In this document: in pieces, positions 8,101 to 14,499 of the stretch
Layout: every line of letters starts with the position of its first letter
Position numbering within the stretch: position 1 is the stretch's first letter
Source of the DNA: Phoronis australis
Taxonomy: Eukaryota > Phoronida > Phoronidae
DNA: 64,000 nucleotides
Assembly (NCBI GenBank): GCA_002633005.1
Contig: NMRA01000536.1
Span: forward strand, 210,000-273,999
Direction of reading: 5' to 3'
Notes under the pieces: generated by a model
Databases searched by the model: none
What the model saw: only the letters and a program-made list of their open reading frames with translations
Told to the model about the DNA's origin: nothing
Made by a program: the position numbers and the translations under genes

Positions 8101-9842
8101 GTGTATATTTTACTGAGTTAAAATCTATCGTTTTTGTATATATGTGACTGCATACACAGACTTGTCGGTAAGGTCCCGTGTGCTGGGAGTCGCGAGCTAG
8201 CTCAGACGCTGAACAAGCTGATCTAGATCTTATTTCAAGAGCTTTACATTCCTCGACGTATTCTTCCATGGATGGAATGCTGTATCCGCGGCTAGACTCG
8301 CGCAAGGGAGAAAACTCAACGTAACTTGGAGAGAAACATAGCAATTATGTGTTAAAGTTATCGTCCGGTTGATGATTTACTGTAGACCACTATGTCAAGT
8401 CTGTAATAGTCAATGAATTTTAACAAGTATGACGACTTTAAGCGTTGTTTTGCAGGATTCCGACAGTGAGGACGAGGATGAGTTTGACCTTTTCGAGGTG
8501 AGATATATGTACTGAAATCCTAAAAACAGAGGGAAGAGGGAGAAATTAATGAAGTATTCCACAATTATGAATATTCATATTTTAAACATAATTGATGATT
8601 TGAATGGTTGTTAAATCATAAATAATATTACAAAACCACTGAAACCCGTCTCCGTCAGATGTGGACATTTGTTTATGTGACGTTTAGAAGATACAAATTA
8701 TTCAAATGTAAGAGTTGAATTACCATTGACATTTCTACAGGTATCTTTGGACAAACGTAGCCCAAGGAGAGGCGGACGCGGACGTGGACGTGGACCAAGA
8801 CCTACTGGCGATCGCCGCCGACCAAGGCCTACTGGCGATCGCCGCCGACCAAAGCCAACTGGCGATGATATTGAGGAAAAGGTAAAGTTAAGTGTGTTCA
8901 AAGTTTGAAGAAGTTTAGTGAAGTGAGAAATAACTAGGGTTACATTACTTCTATACGAGACAATAACTACATGTAAAGATCCTTCTCTGACAGCAGATTA
9001 CCTGCAGACTTTAGAAACTTTTGATAACTGCCTGAGTTTTAAATTTGTAAGATTACGGCATCGGTTTACATAATTTTGTTTGATACAGGAGGATCGCGAG
9101 GAACGTAGTCCCAGGAGAGGTGGACGCAAACCAAGGCCAACTGGAGATCACCGCCGACCAAAACCAACTGGTGACCGCCGACGACCAAAGCCAACTGGCG
9201 ATGATGTTGAGGTAAAGGTAAATTTAAATGTTTCTCAGTTTGATGAGTTTTGTGGGGATGTTAGTTATGCCGTTGCGCAATCTCAAACCGTGGCAGAGAC
9301 TACTATTGGAAAATCTGAACTGACAAAATTGGTAGTCGGTTTCTGAAAACGTCACAGGCGATAACAGTTTGGTTTTGACTTTTGAGAAGATATTGTATTT
9401 CAGTTAGTATCTTCTGTTTTTCAAATAGAAAGAACGCGAAGACCGTAGCCCAAAGAGAGGTGGACGCCGACCAAGGCCAACTGGCGATCGTCGACGACCA
9501 AGACCAACTGGCGATGATGTTGAGGTAAAGGTAAATTTAAATGTTTCTCAGCTTGATGAGTTTTTTGGGGATGTTTGTTCTGCCGTTGCTAAATCTCAAA
9601 CCGTGGCAGAGACTACTATTGGAAAATCTGAACTGACAAAATTGGCAGTTGGTTTCTGAAAACATCAGAGGCGATAACAGTTTGGGAAGATATTGTATTT
9701 CAGTTAGTATCTTCTGTGTTTCAAATAGAAAGAACGCGAAGACCGTAGCCCAAGGAGAGGTGGACGCAAACCAAGGCCTACTGGTGATCGTCGACGACCA
9801 AGACCAACTGGTGACCGCCGACCAAAGCCAACTGGGCAATAA
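5057..9842 (+). CDS. secreted cationic [RK]PTGD-repeat protein, nine coding exons
   Basis: I do not recognise this gene. Joining 5057-5116, 5959-6072, 6768-6890, 7216-7257, 8456-8497, 8741-8881, 9089-9217, 9429-9530 and 9729-9842 gives 867 nt: 288 residues and a TAA stop. Every internal boundary has AG/GT splice signals and every intron is phase 0. Order of parts: signal peptide (1-20), two PTG-plus-helix modules with one Cys each (21-99), two acidic mini-modules (100-127), four Arg/Pro/Gly-rich modules (128-288). There are 15 PTG motifs, most preceded by RP or KP and followed by D. Each cationic module starts at a basic site (DKR/S, REER/S, REDR/S, REDR/S), as expected if furin-type proteases release separate peptides. 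Role is unknown. A precursor of proline/arginine-rich antimicrobial or signalling peptides is the best inference; a structural or mineral-matrix protein is the main alternative. Confidence 0.8.
5117..5958 (+). other. intron 1 of the PTGD-repeat gene
   Basis: 842 bp, GTAAGC to TTAG. It is AT-rich and I see no additional PTG-type exon or clear repeat within it. Confidence 0.7.
5959..6072 (+). CDS. coding exon 2: PTG motifs plus Met/Lys-rich helix
   Basis: Thirty-eight codons (residues 21-58), starting KPHPTGDQPEGPRPTG and followed by a stretch extremely rich in Lys and Met, ending KLKMMAMK. The second half should form a cationic amphipathic helix. It contains one cysteine at exon position 29 (residue 49). 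The acceptor is TCTTAG and the donor AAA/GTATGT. The HPTGD and RPTGK motifs link it to the later modules. Confidence 0.8.
6190..6560 (+). repeat. dispersed repeat family A, copy 1 (intron 2)
   Basis: This part of intron 2 shares blocks with copies at 7495-8200, 23620-24000 (+), and 23200-23440, 25380-25960, 30840-31080 and 55250-55830 (reverse). Landmarks are TATCTCAGAAATGGCTGA, TTTCAGATACTGTG, AATGTTCTATTT and GTCGTGTTATTGAT. Copies are diverged. No transposase is visible. Confidence 0.6.
6768..6890 (+). CDS. coding exon 3: PTGD motifs plus acidic/basic helix
   Basis: Forty-one codons (residues 59-99), starting KFGEDFDKPLPTGDKPRPTG and ending in a Leu/Lys/Glu helix that includes LKELCKMLFDKKEELKE. 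One cysteine lies at exon position 29 (residue 87), the same relative position as in exon 2, so exons 2 and 3 look like ancient duplicates. These are the only two cysteines outside the signal peptide and could form one disulfide. The acceptor is TGTAG and the donor GAG/GTAAGA. Confidence 0.8.
7216..7257 (+). CDS. coding exon 4: acidic mini-exon
   Basis: Fourteen codons, KFDSLDKDDFDFFE (residues 100-113): six acidic and two basic residues. The acceptor TTGTTTTGCAG and donor GAG/GTAAGT are good. It is a duplicate of exon 5: about 28 bp upstream of both acceptors are nearly identical (GACGACT.T.AGCGTTGTTTTGCAG), and the donor flanks also match. It is too short to be called by an ORF search, and is supported by splice signals, phase and this paralogy. 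Confidence 0.75.
7495..8200 (+). repeat. dispersed repeat family A, copy 2 (intron 4)
   Basis: This matches the 6190-6560 copy and also the 23620-24000 copy over a longer 3' part (GAGTTAAAATCTA, GTAAGGTCC/GTAAGATCC). It is interrupted at about 7640-7785 by a GC-rich foldback insertion. The minus-strand frame at 8072-8344 lies largely in this repeat and is not called a gene. Confidence 0.6.
7640..7785. mobile_element. duplicated GC-rich foldback element nested in repeat A
   Basis: 7715-7781 has perfect 10-bp terminal inverted repeats, GGGCGGCGCA and TGCGCCGCCC, plus an internal AGGGGGGC/GCCCCCT pair, so it can fold into one long hairpin. A second, slightly degenerate copy lies just upstream at about 7644-7706 and shares GCGCAGCACTGAAATAAGTG. 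Repeat A resumes on either side, showing later insertion. Confidence 0.6.
8456..8497 (+). CDS. coding exon 5: acidic mini-exon
   Basis: Fourteen codons, DSDSEDEDEFDLFE (residues 114-127): nine acidic residues and no basic ones. The two serines sit in CK2-type S-x-x-E contexts. The donor is GAG/GTGAGA. It is a paralogue of exon 4 that has become more acidic. It lies directly before the cationic modules, where an acidic propiece would be expected if it shields or inhibits the basic peptides before cleavage (inference). Confidence 0.75.
8741..8881 (+). CDS. coding exon 6: cationic module 1
   Basis: Forty-seven codons (residues 128-174), starting VSLDKRSPRRGG and continuing with a GRGRGRG run and three [RK]PTGD units separated by RRR, ending DDIEEK. 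LDKR/S is a dibasic cleavage-type site. About 17 Arg/Lys against 7 Asp/Glu give a strong positive charge. The acceptor is TTTCTACAG and the donor AAG/GTAAAG. A minus-strand frame over the same bases is a shadow. Confidence 0.85.
9089..9217 (+). CDS. coding exon 7: cationic module 2
   Basis: Forty-three codons (residues 175-217), starting EDREERSPRRGGRKPRPTGD, with three [RK]PTGD units, ending DDVEVK. REER/S fits an R-x-x-R furin-type site. Two in-frame donors exist: GAG/GTAAAG after 9211 and AAG/GTAAAT after 9217. I use the second because it aligns with exon 6; the first would drop only Val-Lys. The frame runs on through the intron to a TGA at 9344-9346. Confidence 0.85.
9218..9428 (+). other. 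intron 7, duplicated with intron 8
   Basis: 211 bp. It aligns along its whole length to intron 8 (9531-9728, 198 bp), with a small number of substitutions and one 13-nt gap that accounts for the length difference. In frame with exon 7 it stays open for 42 codons to a TGA. Confidence 0.85.
9429..9530 (+). CDS. coding exon 8: cationic module 3
   Basis: Thirty-four codons (residues 218-251), starting KEREDRSPKRGGRRPRPTGD, with two RPTGD units, ending DDVEVK. REDR/S is the cleavage-type site. The acceptor is TTTCAAATAG. It has the same double in-frame donor as exon 7 (GAG/GTAAAG or AAG/GTAAAT). It is one repeat unit shorter than exons 7 and 9, showing unit gain or loss between modules. Confidence 0.85.
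9729..9842 (+). CDS. coding exon 9: cationic module 4 and stop
   Basis: Thirty-seven codons plus TAA (residues 252-288), starting KEREDRSPRRGGRKPRPTGD and ending RRPKPTGQ. The last unit has Gln instead of Asp. The acceptor is identical to that of exon 8. The stop TAA (9840-9842) lies inside an AATAAA hexamer (9838-9843), and a GTGAGA donor starts at 9846, three bases after the stop. Confidence 0.85.
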   Translation, partial: KEREDRSPRRGGRKPRPTGDRRRPRPTGDRRPKPTGQ

Positions 9843-9843
9843 A
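9838..9843 (+). terminator. AATAAA hexamer overlapping the stop codon
   Basis: AATAAA includes the whole TAA stop. If used, it would give a transcript with almost no 3' UTR. The alternative is splicing at 9846 into the downstream UTR exon. Confidence 0.35.
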
Positions 9844-10448
9844 ACGTGAGAAACTCAGTTGTCAATTCACGATATTAAAGGTATTCTCCCGCACTTTTTT
9901 TTCTCGCCATTATAATTTATTGTTCATCTTCATAAAACTCGGAATGGTTTCAACTTTCAAGTGCGCGTTCGTTCACACATTGGACCTGTCAACTGCAGGG
10001 CTGGTTCGAAAAGGCTGACCAATTAAGTAGAAACTTTAACAAATCACAATTTTGTAACTGTTAACTGAACCCTGAGAGTTTACCTTTAAAATTACGTATT
10101 TTCATAACGTAGCACGTTATTGACGACAATGTTGTGGGGTAAAAAATGACGTATATATGAGACATATATATGCGTTTTTCAAAACAAAAGTTTGTGTTTT
10201 ATCAGTGCTTGAAAATGATGCTATGGATATTGTCGCACCCCAAGTATTTTATTGAATATTCTCATCTCTATTGGACTCCTGGAATGTAAAGGGACACGCC
10301 CATTTCCTGTTTGACACCGTTTGGCTTTGACAGGACGTTTTGCATAATTTGTCGAATAAGCTCTTAGGATATGTGATTAATATACCAGCATGTTTCGTAC
10401 TGATTTTAGTTGGAGAAGTGCGTTGTACAAACATTATGCATTTTACAG

Positions 10449-10610
10449 ACGGATAACCAAGTCACCCAGTGGGTACCACTTCTGACAGAAGCACAAGAGA
10501 CGAAGCAGAATATCCAGCGGACGAAATGATGATGAATAATTTATCTGAATTGGCTGAGACTTGGAAAATGAGAGTCTAATAAAGCAAAAGATTAAACAGA
10601 TTTTATTGTC
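10449..10610 (+). other. putative 3' UTR terminal exon with poly(A) signal
   Basis: A good acceptor, CATTTTACAG, ends at 10448. AATAAA follows at 10578-10583 and a T-rich stretch (about 10600-10620) comes after it. Paired with the GTGAGA donor at 9846 it would form a spliced 3' UTR through a 603-bp intron. The junction would be only 3 nt after the stop, so it should not trigger nonsense-mediated decay. No coding role is visible. Confidence 0.4.
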
Positions 10611-10619
10611 GCCGCTTTA

Positions 10620-13018
10620 ATCTGCTGTAAGGTTACGCCTTATGACAGGAATGATAATTATACAACACGCCACTTCTACTCATAATTCAGAGAAATTTAT
10701 TTTATAAAGTTACAACAGTATGACCAATACAATACACATTTGCGGTTTTGAGAACAAGTTTGATGCCTTTTATTCAGTGGAGAAATTGGTTTACAAAATG
10801 CGGGATCACTGTAAGAGACTAATATTACGGAGATTCCCGGTGTACTGTGGGAATGTTCGAAGTCTACAACGGTAGCACCTATAACATATTTTTTCACCCC
10901 TATTCAAATACCTGTGCATGTGGCGAAACTCACTCTGCATCCCATGGAAACGAATAATTTAACACGAATCTTACCACTCTATGCAAAGCTTTTGACAAGC
11001 ACTGCACTGTCTAGGCCATGAGAATCGAAGAAGAATGAGGGCTCTACCGACACCTTTCGGTCATTTTCATTCACAGCAATTTAGCCTACGCAAATTGACA
11101 AGGCCGAATTGCACGATTTTCCAGTTGCCTACAACATTCTGCCATATAGCTGTGGCAGAGGGTATTTCCCATCCCGAATATCTGGGAGAGTAAAAGTCCT
11201 ATTTCGATTTTGGTTTCGACCCATCTAAACAGGGCGAAAAGCAGCTTTAAATAACGCATTAAAAAACTAAAAGTAAAAAATATATTTATTTAATATTATG
11301 TAATATGTGAATACTACAACGTTGGAGAAATATTCCGAAAGGTGGACAATTAATTGCCTTAAACGGAAATTATCGGTTTTAGGGGCGAAAAAGGCTGTTA
11401 CGGATAATTGTTGGATGGGATAGAATTCTTAGGTTTGTCCTGTGCTATAGAACAATATAATCCATTGTATTTTAGTGAATTTATTATGAATCGTCAGTTG
11501 TTTCCGCTGCCTGTCAGACGTTCGCTGAAGTAACTTTATTTGTAAAATACGTTTAAAATACTTTGCCATTATCGAGTGGGATTTAAATCCGCCTGCAGAG
11601 CGTTGGACCTCGATTGCGAGGTTCGCAGTTTTAGGGTTAGTCAGCTCAAATAAACTCTGGAGCGTTCTCGAGTCGCTGGCGATTTCAATGTTGTTTATGA
11701 CAGATTTTGTGAACTTCAGTGACTTAACTGTTTTCCACATTAAAAGTCTTATTACCGAAGCTACGCTCAATACAGCTGCAAATGTATTCTCGCGACTTTT
11801 CCAGTTTTATAAGAATTTTTGTTCATAAAACTTGAGATAGCATAAAGAACGCATTCCGCAAACTCGCTAATAACAAACGCAACCTCGCACTGGACTAGCT
11901 GCTGGCATCATTACAGACAAAGGATTAGGATAATAAAATTCACAGTAGCAACAAATTAAACAGAGGGACACCCTTGTTGACGTGTTCACCATCTTCAAGG
12001 AGACAGGCACATAGACGACTTGACCCCACAAACGCTTGTGTGCACATCGCCTGCTTGCAGTGTGCAGCCTGCATCGGGATGATATCAGACTGACAAGATT
12101 CATAGCTACTTTTAGAATGCGTTCCTCGTCATCTGTCCGGCTTGTTCGTACTGTAGGCATAGAACTTCCCAATTTATACCTTTTGAATGTTAAACGTTGG
12201 GTAAAATTAAAAGCAATAGGTACTTGTGGTCTTCATAGTTGTCATTGCTGGCTTACGCGTCGTATTCGAATCCATGCTAATTGTTTTTCAGAGAAAACTG
12301 AGGTGCTGCAAAACAAAAATTTTTTGATATAATATTTCTTATCTTATTAAAGACAGGGTTTGTTGAAGCATTCCACAAACATTAAGCGATTCCCTCAATT
12401 AAGTTCTTCATCCAAATAAGTGTTTCCTCGAAAACCCGCCTCATCGAATATTATGGCAAATGGATTATTTTATCAAAAAAATAAGAAAAACAATGCGTAT
12501 TTATTTAATGTATACAGGGACACCGATTGTTATCGTTTACTCGGTAGTTACGCTTGATTAACTGCGGCTGTTCCGCCGGTCAACCGGGTAAGACATCTGA
12601 TTGATTCTCGTTGACAGGCCAATAAGACGTGGTGACGACATTGTAGTGCAGCCAACTTTTTTACATAAAACCAGTCAAACTTCATGACAGAAATGCAGTC
12701 ATTCATTCGTGTAACGGAAAGCAGATTAATACTTGGGTGGAAATCAGGCTTTATTATGACATCATTCTACTTGGCATATGAAATGAACATGCTGCTAGGC
12801 CTAACTGATTTTAAATCTTACTCTTAAAGCCGCCCGAAACACGCGCTCTGCTTCGTGATTACATAAAAATTTATAATAATATTAGAACAGCCACTGCCAC
12901 AGAACAGTTCTCAAACTTGTTCCTTGCTCAGGTGAGAAGTGGTCTCTGGCTGGGGTCACGAAATATCTGAAAGTTACAAGAATACCAAACCTGGCAGTTT
13001 CGGCCTGTTAACGGATAC
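10620..13018. other. intergenic, no gene seen
   Basis: No recognisable exon. A minus-strand frame at 11867-12172 starts with a short polar, charged stretch and then becomes Cys-rich and low in similarity to anything I know. At 11578-11590 the minus strand has a GGATTTAAATCCC block, one base off a pol III B-box, preceded by tRNA-like GC-rich sequence; it could be an old SINE fragment. Confidence 0.4.
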
Positions 13019-13175
13019 CAGGGGCGGATTCAGAAATTTTGAGTTGGGGGGGTGGGGCAGGGCACAGGAATAACCAGAATTTCGGCAGATGCGCTCGCCC
13101 AGCCTAAAATGGTATCTGCTAGAATTTTAGGGGGGGGGGTCATGTCCCCCTTTTCCCTCCCTAAATCCGCAACTG
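13019..13175. mobile_element. short hAT-like MITE
   Basis: The 5' end reads CAGGGGCGGATTCAG and the 3' end, reverse complemented, reads CAGTTGCGGATTTAG. GATAC occurs immediately outside both ends (13014-13018 and 13176-13180). CAG...GCGGATT ends are typical of hAT-type nonautonomous elements; a full 8-bp target duplication is not clear. A second copy of the 3' end lies at 13742-13775. The minus-strand frame at 13030-13347 overlaps the element and is not a gene. Confidence 0.5.
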
Positions 13176-13179
13176 GATA

Positions 13180-14140
13180 CTGAAAACGACTTTCCATACA
13201 CTTCTCTGAAACAAAATATTGGTCTGTAATCATCCGAGTAACCCTGAACTGTTCGAAGAAATTTTTTGAAAACTCCTCACAAAGTCCTCTTAACGCCGGG
13301 CAAGCGTGACCTTTACACGTCAACTGTAGGGAAAAACCACCAACCAAGAACTATTATCTAATCTATGACACTGAGAGTTTGAGTTTTTAGTTAAATCATG
13401 CTTTTATTGCTCAAGTAGGACGGCAATGACACATCAGCAGGTGACAGAACGAGGATTGGTTGAAATCACCAAAACAATGGTTTAAGCCATCGTTTTCAAT
13501 ATTGTACACCAGGCACGACAAGTTATCTTGTGACGTCAGGTCATTTCACGTGCAAACATTATGGAACGGTTAGTGTTTTCCAAGCCGAGAACTAAAAGTA
13601 CGAGTTGATAAAGCAAAACTGCATTGGTTAAGCACAACAATGCGCAGAAAGGTACTCGTTTAAGAATCCTTTGACGTTGGGTTCATAGCTTTGTTGCAGT
13701 TCTGAGACCTGATCAACAAGCCGGCGCCGTCGTGTTTTTTGGTCATGCCCCCCCTCCCCTAAATCCGCCTGTGCTGGGTGTCTCTGGGTCTAATAACATA
13801 TATTATGTTAGGCAATTACATCGCTCTGATTGCCGCAGGCATACAGGGGCGATAGTGCATCCCCATAAAAAATTACACATCTCAAAATACAGCGAAAAAA
13901 TCGAAAGAAACATGCATATAAGCACATGGAGTTATAATTAACACATACCATGACTCTAGATACAATTTACTCAACATAATTTGCACGATATCCATGAAAA
14001 TCTGTACTGAAAAGTGGCCCATGCTTCACCAAAGATATGTACAGAACCAGAAAGGTTCGCTGAAGAAAGTAAGCGCTTTTTAAAGTGATAATTGGTAAGT
14101 GTAAAATGAATTTTTGACGATGTGAAAACCTCTAAGTCGG
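13180..14140. other. intergenic, lone MITE end only
   Basis: Apart from the 13742-13775 MITE end (CCTAAATCCGCCTGTGCTG) I see nothing that can be named. Confidence 0.4.
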
Positions 14141-14176
14141 TGAGGGGATTTCGCTTACCGCCCTCTGGGAAGTATT

Positions 14177-14494
14177 GTAGCCTCTATCCAGCCAATGGAG
14201 AGGCTACGTTTTGCCTAATAGTGTGTTAGTCACTTTCTTCTTCCCACGCTTTTCCCAACGCATGATTATTGTTTCCTGATACCGGGCCCGCGATAGAAGT
14301 AGAATGTAGATTATATACCCTTAGCGGTACCAGAAAACTATTTTTGACTGTAAACAACAGATGTCGCTGGATTATTCACAGATACCCATGCAGAAGACAC
14401 GCTAACAGAAGGAATGTTGACACGCCGCAACTTTCACTGACACAGGCAAGTTTTCGGTTGCGCTGTACAAAACACGGATCACACAGCCAAGCAG
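14177..14494 (+). promoter_or_regulatory. candidate distal promoter and noncoding first exon of Gli
   Basis: A CCAAT box (14192-14196) lies in the loop of a perfect 9-bp inverted repeat (GTAGCCTCT, 14177-14185 and 14199-14207). TATATA follows at 14312-14317. About 30 bp later a GC-richer segment runs to a good donor, AGCAG/GTAGGT, at 14494/14495. By eye, the sequence downstream becomes T- and G-rich on the + strand, as expected for a transcribed intron. This could be an upstream start for the Gli gene, whose first coding exon clearly begins with an acceptor. It remains unproven. Confidence 0.25.
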
Positions 14495-14499
14495 GTAGG

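Noticed and set aside
8072-8344. 90-codon minus-strand frame in intron 4
   Set aside because: It largely overlaps dispersed repeat A, which is present in other copies with stops, and has no recognisable domain.
8698-8901. Minus-strand Pro/Arg-rich frame opposite exon 6
   Set aside because: It is the antisense shadow of the real repeat-coding exon.
10449-10527. Coding continuation in the exon after 10448
   Set aside because: Exon 9 has a TAA before the donor at 9846, so this exon would be untranslated.
11867-12172. 101-codon minus-strand frame
   Set aside because: No known domain, no convincing splice partners and no repeats of it elsewhere; could be an unknown exon but cannot be supported.
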